A stretch of 64,000 nucleotides of DNA from Synanceia verrucosa (taxonomy: Eukaryota; Chordata; Actinopteri; Perciformes; Synanceiidae). The translations under genes and the position numbers were made by a program. Location: assembly GCA_029721515.1 (NCBI GenBank), contig CM056550.1:9625794-9689793 (forward strand), written 5' to 3'. Shown piece after piece: positions 47,212 through 59,751 of the stretch; within the stretch, counting starts at the first letter, position 1; each line of letters starts with the position of its first letter. The notes beneath the pieces are model-generated. The model was not told the origin of the DNA, did no database searches, and saw only the letters and a list, made by a program, of their open reading frames with translations.

Positions 47212-50200
47212 TTACCCATTGTCAAAGTGAAACACCAATCCCCCATCTCCCTCGATTGTGATGAACGTGCTCCCCTCCACAAACCCCTTGTCGAAATCAT
47301 CCCCATCAATATAACTATAAATCAAATTAATATCCCTCCTGATCAGTCTTTTGAAAATTGTCCAAACCTCAGCTCTCCTCCTCTCATATTGGGCCAAGTT
47401 CCTTCTCAGTTTGACGGCAAGCCTTGCATGGCTCAGCACATAGTTTACAAGAGACACATTGCACTCACTCCTTCGCCCATTCACTCCAAACAACCACAAC
47501 CTCTTCCAATCCATTCTCTCTGCCATGTTCCCACTCCAACATCTATTTATCAATTCTTTCATTCTCTCAAAATAAACTTGCAATCCTTCACATTCGACAA
47601 ACTCATGCATACATGTTTCAACACACACACCACACACCTCGCACTCTTTCCTCACGCTCTCATCAAATTTGCTAATAACTAAATTATTGAAAACCCTGTT
47701 GTGACGTAACAAAAATCAAAATCTTCGCACTCCACACTGTTCCATTTCACTCTCAAGTTTTTCCATATACCCTTCACATCCATATCACTCACCACTCTCT
47801 CCCACACTTTTTCAGCAGCCGGTCTCCTCACATCCCTCCCTCTCAACACTCTATATATCGTTCTTGTTTTCACACTTGTCAAACTCACACACTTATCCCC
47901 CTCTCCCACATACATCTCCAACTCCCCTCCCTCCTCCGTATCAGCCTCTCTTTCAATCATACATTTCCATTCAACCGGTATCCCATCCTTTATTTTTCCC
48001 ATCACCCCCTCTGCCATGCCCAACCAGATTTCCTCCCCTCTCTCTCACTTCATCCACGATCACCTGTGCCCTCATAAACCCCGGTACATATTCATAAACT
48101 ATATCCCTGATTTTCCTGAACCCCGCCCTCCATATGACTCCATTATATATTGTTCCCCCATTGTGTGTTATTTTCGGATTCATGAATATTGGTTGTTCCC
48201 ATACCTGTCTCACATTCTTACACTCATACTTCACGTTGACCACAAACTCTCCCCACGCTTCCAACATATCCTGATAAAAATCAGTCACACCACTCATCAT
48301 CCCTTTCTTCAATTTCATAAAAACCACACTCTCTCCACACTCTCCACATTTATCCAGCACCCCTCTTAAAAACACCTTCCATACATGGTCCTTCTTATTT
48401 TTTAAAAACCTCACCATCATCTTCACCCTCAGTGCTTTCTTCTTCTTCTCTAGATTAATCAACTTTAACCCACCGTCCTCGTACTCGTTTTCCATCACCT
48501 CCCGTGCAATCCTCACTCCCTTCCCTCCCCACACAAACTCACTCACCATTCTGTTCACCTCTTGGATCACTCTCTCAGGCACATCCATCACATTCATCAC
48601 ATACACAAGCTTACTCATCACCAGCGTGTTCACAACCGTCACCTTCCCTTTAAGTTTCAACCCCCTAACTCTCCAAAATCCTAACGATCTCTTTATTTTA
48701 TTAATTATCTCCTCATATTGAATGTCTCTCCCTTTCCTATCTTCTATCCCTAAATATATCCCTAACACCCTAAAATAATCCTTTCTCTCGCTCAGCCCTA
48801 TCTCACATCTCCCTACTCTATCAGTCCCTATGTACATAATCTCTGATTTCTCAATATTAACCTTCGCCCCTGACGCCCTACCATACATCCCTACACTCTT
48901 AAATACTTCACCTACACTATCCTTATCCCTAACTGTGACTGTTGTGTCGTCTGCATACTGATATAATAAACTGGTGCTCCCATCCGGTAACTCTATGCCC
49001 CTAATCTCACCATTGTGCAACAGGAGTGCCGCCAGCGTCTCCCCGACAGAGAGTACAGCAGAGCCGACAGCGGACACCCTGTCTAACTGACCTCTCTAAC
49101 CTAAACGTGTCTGTGACTATCCCATTAATCTTAATACAACTAACTGCCCTGCTATACAACCTCCTAATCCACCCAATTAACCTGTGCCCAAATCCCATTT
49201 TCTCTAACACCCTGTACAAATATTTGTGATCTACTCTGTCAAATGCTTTATTTAAATCTAGACTCACCACTATCCCTGATCCCTGCTCTTTCATGTAATG
49301 TATTGTGTCCCTCACGCTACTGATTGTGTCCGCTATGTCCCTACCTGGTATGCTGTATGCTTGTGTATTTCCCACCACCTTCCCTATAACTCTTTTAATC
49401 CTATTAGCTAACACCCGTGCCAGAATTTTGTAGTCATTATTTAACATGCTAAGTGGCCTGTAATTTTCTAATCTTTCCCTAGCTCCTTTTTGTAAATGAT
49501 GCTAACTACCCCTATTGTCATGCTCTCTACCATCTGCCCTGTTTCTTCTATCCATCTAAATAACCTCTCTAATACTGGTACTAACTCTACCCTAAATTCC
49601 CTATAAAACTCTCCTGTCAACCCATCTATCCCTGGACTCTTATTCCTCCCTAACCCTGCTATTGCTGCTTCTATCTCACCTGTCCCTATCTCTCCCTCAC
49701 AGCTGTCCCTGTCATCTTCACTCAGCCTAGCTCTAACTTTATCTAACACTAACTCTATATCCCTATCCTCTATCTCATCTTTCCTAAATAAATCTTTATA
49801 AAACTCCTGCACTCTCTCAGCTATCCCTACAAAATCTGTCACCATCCTCCCATCTTTCCCTACCACTTTTCCTAAATAATTCTTTCCTTGCTTACTTTTT
49901 CCATCCCTAAAAGTACCTTGTGCATTTCTCACCCTCAACTAAATTCCTAGCCCTGCTCCTAACTATCGCCCCATTACACCTTTTCTGCTCTATTTCCCTC
50001 AACTCTTCTTTTATCCTGATATATTCTCCTAAATCTCTCCCTGTCTCTCTATCCACTCTCCCTATCTCCCTATCTAACTCCTCTTTTAACTCCCTCTCTC
50101 TTGCCCTGTCTCTCCTTTTCCTGTCCCTACAATATTTTATAGTCATATTTTTAATTCCCTCTTTCACACTCTCCCACCACCTCCCAATGTTCTCCTCATA

Positions 50201-51001
50201 CATTCTCTCATCCATTCTTCTTCTCAGACACTCTCTCACTTTCATCTTATAATCTTTCTCTTTCAACACATCACCATTCAGACACCACACTCCTCCCCCC
50301 CTCCTCTCCCGTGTACGCCCCAAACTGAACCCTATCACCTTGTGATCACTAAGTGCAGTTACATTAAAAGCTATTGGCCCTATCCTATCCTCTATGCCCC
50401 TTGTGCTCAGTACTAAATCTATCCTACTTTGTTTTAACACCCCCTCCACTATTTGTGCTCTGGTAAAATCTCTCCCATCCACATTCCTTTCTCTCCACAC
50501 ATCCATCATATCTTTCACACTCATCATTTCTTTCAACACGCCCCTCGACGAATCACTCCTATAACACACATTCGACACATCCATTCTCCCTAAACACACA
50601 TTAAAATCCCCACTATGATACAGTTTTGTTGACACATCCCCCACTTTACTAAAAAATCCCTCCTTTCCCTCTCATCATTTGGTGCATATATATTGATCAA
50701 CTGAAAAGTTTCCCCATGTGCTCAAAATTAATCCCTATCACTCTCCCTCACCATCATTCACACACATCCTCACAACCACAATCAAAACTCTTTTACACAA
50801 AATTGCCACCCCTTTCACTCTGATCACACCATTATTCACAAAAGATTCCACCACCCACTCCTTCACACACTCTCTCATACACTCACCATCCCAATGTGTC
50901 TCTTGTAAACAGATTATGTCGGCTGAGCATCTTTGCAAGGCTTGCCGTCGTCTGTCTACACTTCTTAGCCCATTAGCGTTAAAGGAGGAGACGCTGATCA
51001 T
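47212..51001 (-). CDS. LINE ORF2: endonuclease, reverse transcriptase, Cys/His finger (M3; best-preserved frames)
   Basis: It starts at ATG 50999-51001 and stops at TAA 47212-47214. The largest clean pieces are 49907-50644 (endonuclease with GDFN, SRIDLVL, SDHK and a basic linker), 49468-49938 (NKSPGIDGL), 49007-49447 (SIPGRDIADT, LDLNKAFDRVDH, RQG) and 47971-49077 (YADDT at 48946-48957, then the thumb region). 47212-47712 covers CEVCGVCVETCMHEFVEC, the C-terminal finger. The breaks lie at one- or two-base differences from M2 or M4, for example a missing C near 49076 and a missing C or T near 49485. The encoded enzyme would nick 5S DNA and copy the element RNA into it. Confidence 0.87.
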
Positions 51002-51861
51002 AATAAACAACATTTGTGCTTTTCTTCATCTTGACCGTCTTGATGATTTCTTTCCTCCTCTGTGGCTTTTTCCGAGTCTCTGCCACCTTACTCCAGGTGT
51101 CCCCATCACTGTCCGTGATATCAGAGTAGTTCACAGTCCCATCTTCCTCCCCCCCTCCCCCTGGTCTCCCCAGAGTCCCATCACCCACACTCCTTGCCCG
51201 TTCCTTCTTCTCATCCTTCTCCGTCCGCGCGCTCCCGCCTGTGTTTTCCTCCTCCCTCGGCGTCTTTTCCTCCGTCGTCACATCTCCCTCTGCTCCCGAC
51301 TGTTCCTCTCCCTCCTCCATTCTCTCCTCTAGTTCCTCGTCCTGTCCCGTTGTCTCTCCCTCTCCTCCGTCCGCATCTCCATTCTCCTCCTCTCCGCTCC
51401 TCTCATCTCCGCTCCTCTCGTCCCTGCTCCTCTCGTCTCCGCTCCTCTCGTCCCCGCTCCTCTCGTCTCCGCTCCGGTCCCGTGTCCTGGATGCCTTTCC
51501 TCGTTCTCCTTTCTCTCCCGTCCTCCTCCATCTGCACATTCCCTGGCGTAGTGTCCTTGTTTATGGCATCTATAGCATGTGAATTCTGGGCAGTCGCGCA
51601 GGATGTGCCCTGGTTTTATGCACAGCCTGCATACTTTAACTTGCCTGTCGTGGATTACGCGGAAGTATTCGGTCCCGCTGCCGTGTCAAATTTAACAGAA
51701 TATGGTAGTGACTGGATGTCTTTGTTGAATTTAACTTTAACATATCTTGTCCCATCAGCTATGTTTGTGTCTGGCCACATCCTTCTCCTTATGGTAGACA
51801 CCGGCGCTACACCCCAGTTAACAAGTTTCATTGTGATTTCCTCATCTGTGATGTATGCCGG
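50979..51861 (-). CDS. LINE ORF1 zinc-knuckle protein (M3), 5'-truncated by gap, read-through into ORF2 start
   Basis: The knuckle region and tail are present. The frame 51539-50979 is open through five RSGDE repeats and the acidic tail. In other copies ORF1 stops at TAA just before a 40-bp spacer. Here that stop and the spacer are deleted, so the frame continues to 50979 and overlaps the ORF2 start (51001) by 23 bp. One base missing near 51671 separates the N-terminal part. The true N terminus is in the gap. Confidence 0.8.
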
Positions 51862-52361
51862 NNNNNNNNNNNNNNNNNNNNNNNNNNNNNNNNNNNNNNN
51901 NNNNNNNNNNNNNNNNNNNNNNNNNNNNNNNNNNNNNNNNNNNNNNNNNNNNNNNNNNNNNNNNNNNNNNNNNNNNNNNNNNNNNNNNNNNNNNNNNNNN
52001 NNNNNNNNNNNNNNNNNNNNNNNNNNNNNNNNNNNNNNNNNNNNNNNNNNNNNNNNNNNNNNNNNNNNNNNNNNNNNNNNNNNNNNNNNNNNNNNNNNNN
52101 NNNNNNNNNNNNNNNNNNNNNNNNNNNNNNNNNNNNNNNNNNNNNNNNNNNNNNNNNNNNNNNNNNNNNNNNNNNNNNNNNNNNNNNNNNNNNNNNNNNN
52201 NNNNNNNNNNNNNNNNNNNNNNNNNNNNNNNNNNNNNNNNNNNNNNNNNNNNNNNNNNNNNNNNNNNNNNNNNNNNNNNNNNNNNNNNNNNNNNNNNNNN
52301 NNNNNNNNNNNNNNNNNNNNNNNNNNNNNNNNNNNNNNNNNNNNNNNNNNNNNNNNNNNNN
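51862..52361. other. Assembly gap 3 (500 N)
   Basis: The gap lies between M3 ORF1 and a 5S spacer. Finishing M3 alone needs about 540 bp by comparison with M4 (59210-59751), plus a 30-bp 5S fragment and about 60 bp of spacer, so the real gap is longer than 500. Confidence 0.9.
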
Positions 52362-54295
52362 ATTGAAGTATGTGTCTATTTTGACGTGCAATGACATTTT
52401 TTGGCAGTTTTCCCACCGTCAGTTGAAAAGCTTACAGCACCTGGTATTCCCAGGCGGTCTCCCATCCAAGTACTGACCAGGCCCGACCGTGCTTAGCCTC
52501 CGAGATCAGACGAGATCGGGCGTATGCAGGTTGGTGTGGCCGTAAGCGAAAACAAAAGCCACAAAGGGTGCCTTTTAAGGATGCTGAAAAGTCTTTCTGG
52601 CGACTTTTTGGAGCTGTATTGATGTTTTCGTCTTTTATTACATGGGATGACATTTTTTGGCAGTTTTCCCACCGTCAGTTGAAAAGCTTACAGCACCTGG
52701 TATTCCCAGGCGGTCTCCCATCCAAGTACTGACCAGGCCCGTCCGTGCTTAGCCTCCGAGATCAGACGAGATCGGGCGTATGCAGGTTGGTGTGGCCGTA
52801 AGCGAAAACAAATGCCACAAAGGGGCCTTTTAAGGATGACGCAAAGTCTTTCTGACGACTTTTTTGGAGATGTATTGATGTTTTTGTCTTTTATGAGATG
52901 GGATGACATTTTTTGTCAGTTTTCCCACCGTCAGTTGAAAAGCTTACAGCACCTGGTATTCCCAGGCGGTCTCCCATTCAAGTACTGACCAGGCCCGACC
53001 GTGCTTAGCTTTCGAGATCAGACGAGATCGGGCGTATGCAGGTTGGTGTGGGCGTAAACAAAAACAAATGCCACAAAGGGGCCTTTTAAGAATGCCGCAA
53101 AGTCTTTCTGACGACTTTTTTGGAGCTGTATTGAAGTTTTTGTCTTTTTTGACATGCGATGACATTTTTTGGCAGTTTTCCCACTGTCAGTTGAAAAGCT
53201 TATAGCACCTGGTATTGCCAGGCGGTCTCCCATCCAAGTACTGACCAGGCCCGTCCGTGCTTAGCTTCCGAGATCAGACGAATGCAGGTTGGTGTGGCCG
53301 TAAGCGAAGACAAACGCCACAAAGGGGCCTTTTAAGGATGCCGCAAAGTCTTTCTGACGACTTTTTTGGAGCTGTATTGATGTTTTTGTCTTTTTTGACA
53401 TGCGATGACATTTTTTGGCAGTTTTCCCACTGTCAGTTGAAAAGCTTACAGCACCTGGTATTGCCAGGCGGTCTCCCATCCAGGTACTGACCAGGCCCGA
53501 CTGTGCTTAGCTTCCGAGATCAGATCAGATGTATGCAGGTTGGTGTGGCCGTAAAGCTAAGACAAACGCCACAAACGTGCCTTTTAAGGATGCTGCAAAG
53601 TCTTTCTGGCGACTTTTTTTGAGCTGTATTGTTTTTGTCTTTTTCGACATGGGATGACATTTTTTGGCAGTTTTCCCACCGTCAGTTGAAAAGCTTACAG
53701 CACCTGGTATTCCCAGGCGGTCTCCCATCCAAGTACTGACCAGGCCCGACCGCTTTAGCTTCCGAGATCAGACGAGATCGGGCGATGCAGGTTGGTGTGG
53801 CCGTGTTTAAAACAAATGCCACAAAGGGGCCTTTTAAGGATGCCGCAAAGTCTTTCTGACGACTTTTTGGAGATGGATTGATGTTTTTGTCTTTTATTAC
53901 ATGGGATGACATTTTTGGCAGTTTTCCCACCGTCAGTTGAAAAGCTTACAGCACCTGGTATTCCCAGGCGGTCTCCCATCCAAGTACTGACCAGGCCCGT
54001 CCGTGCTTAGCCTCCGAGATCAGACGAGATCGGGCTTAATGCAGGTTGGTGTGGCCGTAGCAAAACCAAATGCCACAAAGGGGCCTTTTAAGGATGCCGC
54101 AAAGTCTTTCTGACGACTTTTTGGAGCTGTATTGATGTTTTGTCTTTTTGACATGCGATGACATTTTTTGGCAGTTTTCCCACCGTCAGTTGAAAAGCTT
54201 ACAGCACCTGGTATTCCCAGGCGGTCCCCCATCCAAGTACTGACCAGGCCCGTCCGTGCTTAGCCTCCGAGATCAGACGAGATCGGGCGTATGCA
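52362..54295 (-). rRNA. 5S rDNA tandem block D, 7 full genes
   Basis: Gene starts: 52430, 52686, 52942, 53198, 53444, 53693, 53944. The truncated copy 54197-54295 ends at M4. Unit 53198 carries the 'cagacgaatgcagg' deletion, 53444 a 'gatcagatcagatg' rearrangement, and 53693 lost bases at the insertion point (gggcgatgcagg). Spacers here often show 'ggagatgtattg' and 'cttttatgagatggg' variants that recur in block E. Confidence 0.94.
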
Positions 54296-54406
54296 TTTTT
54301 TTTTTTTTTTTTCTCTTTTTTATTGAAGACAATCAAACAATCACAAAACACACACACTTAATATTCACAAATCCCTCCACCACCCAGAACACAAAAAAAT
54401 CAGGAG

Positions 54407-54465
54407 TATTTACACATTGTAGAACTATTTACATACATGACTATTTACATATTTACATATTTACA
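54407..54465 (-). promoter_or_regulatory. Five Pumilio-type UGUAAAUA sites in the 3' UTR (M4)
   Basis: Sites at 54407-54414, 54426-54433, 54442-54449, 54450-54457 and 54458-54465, with spacing identical to M2 and M3. Confidence 0.55.
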
Positions 54466-54516
54466 AAACAAAAAAAAAAAAAAAAAAAAAAACAAACCAA
54501 AAAAACCCTACATTGA

Positions 54517-57500
54517 TTACCCATTGTCAAAGTGAAACACCAATCCCCCATCTCCCTCGATTGTGATGAACGTGCTCCCCTCCACAAACCCCTTGTCGAA
54601 ATCATCCCCATCAATATAACTATAAATCAAATTAATATCCCTCCTGATCAGTCTTTTGAAAATTGTCCAAACCTCAGCTCTCCTCCTCTCATATTGGGCC
54701 AAGTTCCTTCTCAGTTTGACGGCAAGCCTTGCATGGCTCAGCACATAGTTTACAAGAGACACATTGCACTCACTCCTTCGCCCATTCACTCCAAACAACC
54801 ACAACCTCTTCCAATCCATTCTCTCTGCCATGTTCCCACTCCAACATCTATTTATCAATTCTTTCATTCTCTCAAAATAAACTTGCAATCCTTCACATTC
54901 GACAAACTCATGCATACATGTTTCAACACACACACCACACACCTCGCACTCTTTCCTCACGCTCTCATCAAATTTGCTAATAACTAAATTATTGAAAACC
55001 CTGTTGTGACGTAACAAAAAATCAAAATCTTCGCACTCCACACTGTTCCATTTCACTCTCAAGTTTTTCCATATACCCTTCACATCCATATCACTCACCA
55101 CTCTCTCCCACACTTTTTCAGCAGCCGGTCTCCTCACATCCCTCCCTCTCAACACTCTATATATCGTTCTTGTTTTCACACTTGTCAAACTCACACACTT
55201 ATCCCCTCTCCCACATACATCTCCAACTCCCCTCCCTCCTCCGTATCAGCCTCTCTTTCAATCATACATTTCCATTCAACCGGTATCCCATCCTTTATTT
55301 TTCCCATCACCCCCTCTGCCATGCCCAACCAGATTTCCTCCCCTCTCTCTCTCACTTCATCCACGATCACCTGTGCCCTCATAAACCCCGGTACATATTC
55401 ATAAACTATATCCCTGATTTTCCTGAACCCCGCCCTCCATATGACTCCATTATATATTGTTCCCCCATTGTGTGTTATTTTCGGATTCATGAATATTGGT
55501 TGTTCCCATACCTGTCTCACATTCTTACACTCATACTTCACGTTGCCCACAAACTCTCCCCACGCTTCCAACATCTCCTGATAAAACTCAGTCACACCAC
55601 TCATCATCCCTTTCTTCAATTTCATAAACACCACACTCTCTCCACACTCTCCACATTTATCCAACACCCTCTTAAAAACACCTTCCATACATGGTCCTTC
55701 TTATTTTTAAAAACCTCACCATCATCTTCACCCTCAGTGCTTTCTTCTTCTTCTCTAGATTAATCAACTTTAACCCACCGTCCTCGTACTCGCTTTTCCA
55801 TCACCTCCCGTGCAATCCTCACTCCCTTCCCTCCCCACACAAACTCACTCACCATTCTGTTCACCTCTTGGATCACTCTCTCAGGCACATCCATCACATT
55901 CATCACATACACAAGCTTACTCATCACCAGCGTGTTCACAACCGTCACCTTCCCTTTAAGTTTCAACCCCTAACTCTCCAAAATCCTAACGATCTCTTTA
56001 TTTTATTAATTATCTCCTCATATTGAATGTCTCTCCCTTTCCTATCTTCTATCCCTAAATATATCCCTAACACCCTAAAATAATCCTTTCTCTCGCTCAG
56101 CCCTATCTCACATCTCCCTACTCTATCAGTCCCTATGTACATAATCTCTGATTTCTCAATATTAACCTTCGCCCCTGACGCCCTACCATACATCCCTACA
56201 CTCTTAAATACTTCACCTACACTATCCTTATCCCTAACTGTGACTGTTGTGTCGTCTGCATACTGATATAATAAACTGGTGCTCCCATCCGGTAACTCTA
56301 TGCCCTAATCTCACCATTGTGCAACAGGAGTGCCGCCAGCGTTCCGCCGACAGAGAGTACAGCAGAGCCGACAGCGGACACCCTGTCTAACTGACCTCTC
56401 TAACCTAAACGTGTCTGTGACTATCCCATTAATCTTAATACAACTAACTGCCCTGCTATACAACCTCCTAATCCACCCAATTAACCTGTGCCCAAATCCC
56501 ATTTTCTCTAACACCCTGTACAAATATTTGTGGATCTACTCTGTCAAATGCTTTATTTAAATCTAGACTCACCACTATCCCTGATCCCTGCTCTTTCATG
56601 TAATGTATTGTGTCCCTCACGCTACTGATTGTGTCCGCTATGTCCCTACCTGGTATGCTGTATGCTTGTGTATTTCCCACCACCTTCCCTATAACTCTTT
56701 TAATCCTATTAGCTAACACCCGTGCCAGAATTTTGTAGTCATTATTTAACATGCTAAGTGGCCTGTAATTTTCTAATCTTTCCCTAGCTCCCTTTTTGTA
56801 AATGATGCTAACTACCCCTATTGTCATGCTCTCTACCATCTGCCCTGTTTCTTCTATCCATCTAAATAACCTCTCTAATACTGGTACTAACTCTACCCTA
56901 AATTCCCTATAAAACTCTCCTGTCAACCCATCTATCCCTGGACTCTTATTCCTCCCTAACCCTGCTATTGCTGCTTCTATCTCACCTGTCCCTATCTCTC
57001 CCTCACAGCTGTCCCTGTCATCTTCACTCAGCCTAGCTCTAACTTTATCTAACACTAACTCTATATCCCTATCCTCTATCTCATCTTTCCTAAATAAATC
57101 TTTATAAAACTCCTGCACTCTCTCAGCTATCCCTACAAAATCTGTCACCATCCTCCCATCTTTCCCTACCACTTTTCCTAAATAATTCTTTCCTTGCTTA
57201 CTTTTTCCATCCCTAAAAAGTACCTTGTGCATTTCTCACCCTCAACTAAATTCCTAGCCCTGCTCCTAACTATCGCCCCATTACACCTTTTTCTGCTCTA
57301 TTTCCCTCAACTCTTCTTTTATCCTGATATATTCTCCTAAATCTCTCCCTGTCTCTCTATCCACTCTCCCTATCTCCCTATCTAACTCCTCTTTTAACTC
57401 CCTCTCTCTTGCCCTGTCTCTCCTTTTCCTGTCCCTACAATATTTTATAGTCATATTTTTAATTCCCTCTTTCACACTCTCCCACCACCTCCCAATGTTC

Positions 57501-58312
57501 TCCTCATACATTCTCTCATCCATTCTTCTTCTCAGACACTCTCTCACTTTCATCTTATAATCTTTCTCTTTCAACACATCACCATTCAGACACCACACTC
57601 CTCCCCCCCTCCTCTCCGTGTACGCCCCACCCTGAACCCTAACACCTTGTGATCACTAAGTGCAGTTACATTAAAAGCTATTGGCCCTATCCTATCCTCT
57701 ATGCCCCTTGTGCTCAGTACTAAATCTATCCTACTTTGTTTTAACACCCCCTCCACTATTTGTGCTCTGGTAAAATCTCTCCCATCCACATTCCTTTCTC
57801 TCCACACATCCATCATATCTTTCACACTCATCATTTCTTTCAACACGCCCCTCGACGAATCACTCCTATAACACACATTCGACACATCCATTCTCCCTAA
57901 ACACACATTAAAATCCCCAACTTTGTTACTGTTTTGTTGTCACTTCCCCACCAATTTACTAAAAAAAATCCCTCCTGTCCCTCTCATCATTTGGTGCATA
58001 TATATTGATCAACTGAAAAGTTTCCCCATGTGCTCAAAATTAATCCCTATCACTCTCCCTCACCATCATTCACACACATCCTCACATCCTCAATCACACC
58101 TTTTTACACAAAATTGCCACCCCTTTCACTCTGTTCTCACCATTATTCACAAAAGTTTCCCCACCCACTCCTTCACACACTCTCTCATACACTCACCATC
58201 CCAATGTGTCTCTTGTAAACAGATTATGTCGGCTGAGCATCTTTGCAAGGCTTGCCGTCAGTCTGTCTACACTTCTTAGCCCATTAGCGTTAAAGGAGGA
58301 GACGCTGATCAT
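54517..58312 (-). CDS. LINE ORF2: endonuclease, reverse transcriptase, Cys/His finger (M4; few frameshifts)
   Basis: It starts at ATG 58310-58312 and stops at TAA 54517-54519. Clean pieces: 57586-57906 (endonuclease core, SRIDLVL, SDHK), 57281-57598, 56468-57232 (NKSPGIDGL, ENYRPLSML, SIPGRDIADT, LDLNKAFDRVD), 55963-56193 (ASGAKVNIEKSE), 55191-55688 and 54517-55194 (finger CEVCGVCVETCMHEFVEC). YADD codons are at 56251-56262. Breaks occur at an extra G near 56531, a lost base near 56306, an extra T or C near 55793, and around 57610 and 57920, where the sequence diverges locally. This copy may still be close to functional if some breaks are assembly errors. Confidence 0.87.
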
Positions 58313-58352
58313 AATAAACAAAAATAAAAAAGAAAATAAACTCACTCAGCGC

Positions 58353-59566
58353 TTATTTGTGCTTTTCTTCATCTTGACCGCCTTGATGATTTCTTTCCTC
58401 CTCTGTGGCTTTTTCCGATGTCTCTGCCACCTTACTCCAGGTGTCCCCATCACTGTCCGTGATATCAGAGTAGTTCACAGTCCCATCTTCCTCCCCTCTC
58501 CCCTGGTCTCCCCAGAGTCCCATCACCCACACTCCTTGCCCGTTCCTTCTTCTCATCCTTCTCCGTCCGCAAGCGCTCCCGCCTGTGTTTTCCTCCTCCT
58601 CGGCGTCTTTTTCCTCCGTCGTCACATCTCCCTCTGCTCCCGACTGTTCCTCTCCCTCCTCCATTCTCTCCTCTAGTTCCTCGTCCTGTCCCGTTGTCTC
58701 TCCCTCTCCTCCGTCCGCATCTCCATTCTCCTCCTCTCCGCTCCTCTCATCTCCGCTCCTCTCGTCCCTGCTCCTCTCGCTCCGCCGCTCCTCTCGTCCC
58801 CGCTCCTCTCGTCTCCGCTCCGGTCCCCGTGTCCTGGATGCCTTTCCTCGTTCTCCTTTCTCTCCCGTCCTCCTCCATCTGCACATTCCCTGGCGTAGTG
58901 TCCTTGTTTATGGCATCTATAGCATGTGAATTCTGGGCAGTCGCGCAGGATGTGCCCTGGTTTTATGCACAGCCTGCATACTTTAACTTGCCTGTCGTGG
59001 ATTACGCGGAAGTATTCCGGTCCCGCTGCCGTGTCAAATTTAACAGAATATGGTAGTGACTGGATGTCTTTGTTGAATTTAACTTTAACATATCTTGTCC
59101 CATCAGCTATGTTTGTGTCTGGCCACATCCTTCTCCTTATGGTAGACACCGGCGCTACACCCCAGTTAACAAGTTTCATTGTGATTTCCTCATCTGTGAT
59201 GTATGCCGGCAGACCCATAAAAGACACAACCATCTCATCATTACAGAGTTCTTTCCCGATGATGTTGGCGTTTTTTATTTTTATCCCATCCAGCAATTTG
59301 TTTTTTGCTCCCTCTTTCCCCATGGTGATCTCATATTTAAGTCTCCCAACAGTCCTGCATGCAATCAAATCACCGCATTTTTCTTTGATGTTTCTGATAA
59401 GCTCCATCACTGTTATATTGTCCTCTCCTTCGATTTCCACACTTACTGTTAGCTCTTTTTTGTAAGTGGTTTTATTTATTACAGCCATACCATGTCCGTG
59501 TTCTTCTGAGCGTTGTCCTTGTCCATTCATAAAATGTATCTCCGTGTTGACCGTCCTAGAGAGCAT
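58353..59566 (-). CDS. LINE ORF1 zinc-knuckle protein (M4; N-terminal two thirds intact)
   Basis: The chosen start is ATG 59564-59566 (MLSRTV), 8 nt downstream of the hairpin; ATG 59528-59530 (MNGQGQ) is the alternative. The frame is open from there through the ELTVSVEIEGED region, VACRTV-like block, FMGLPAYITDEEI, RRRMWPDTNIADG and both knuckles (CRLCIKPGHILRDC, CYRCHKQGHYAREC) to the RSGDE repeats. A net two-base change near 58780 shifts the frame there. It is regained for the acidic tail (58886-58353 frame) and disturbed again around 58570. It stops at TAA 58353-58355. The protein should bind element RNA and chaperone integration. Confidence 0.87.
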
Positions 59567-59573
59567 TTTGCTG

Positions 59574-59602
59574 CTCCCCACACAGTGAGACACTGCAGGG
59601 GA
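59574..59602 (-). promoter_or_regulatory. 5' UTR hairpin upstream of ORF1 (M4)
   Basis: Identical in sequence to the M2 hairpin (CAGTG, loop TCT, CACTG, with outer CCCC/GGGG), and 8 nt from the ORF1 ATG. Confidence 0.6.
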
Positions 59603-59751
59603 ACACAGTCCAAAAATTAGAAACAAGGAAAGTTCAGTAATCTGAAACTTATCCTGACAAAAAAATTGCAAATACAGGCTGCCACACACACAGCAGTGAT
59701 GATGTGGCAGTGATGATGTGGCACTTCCTCTCTCTCTCTCTCTCTCTCAGT

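Larger units (their letters stand above)
46993..51861 (-). mobile_element. 5S-targeted LINE, family A (Mutsu-like), copy M3, 5' end in gap 3
   Basis: A 22-nt poly(A), 3' UTR, full ORF2 and most of ORF1 are present. By alignment with M4 about 540 bp of 5' sequence is missing at the gap. It is nearly identical to M4 and M5 over long stretches. The left junction shows 5S nt 20-30 (TGCATACGCCC) right after the poly(A). A deletion of about 40 bp has removed the ORF1 stop and the inter-ORF spacer. Confidence 0.9.
54296..59751 (-). mobile_element. 5S-targeted LINE, family A (Mutsu-like), copy M4, full length and best preserved
   Basis: A complete 5.46-kb copy with 17-nt poly(A), 3' UTR, ORF2, 40-bp spacer, ORF1, 5' UTR with hairpin and 14-bp duplication (59696-59709 and 59710-59723), and a GA-repeat 5' end. 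The target duplication gggcgtatgca is identical on both sides. It serves as the reference for the other copies. Confidence 0.93.
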
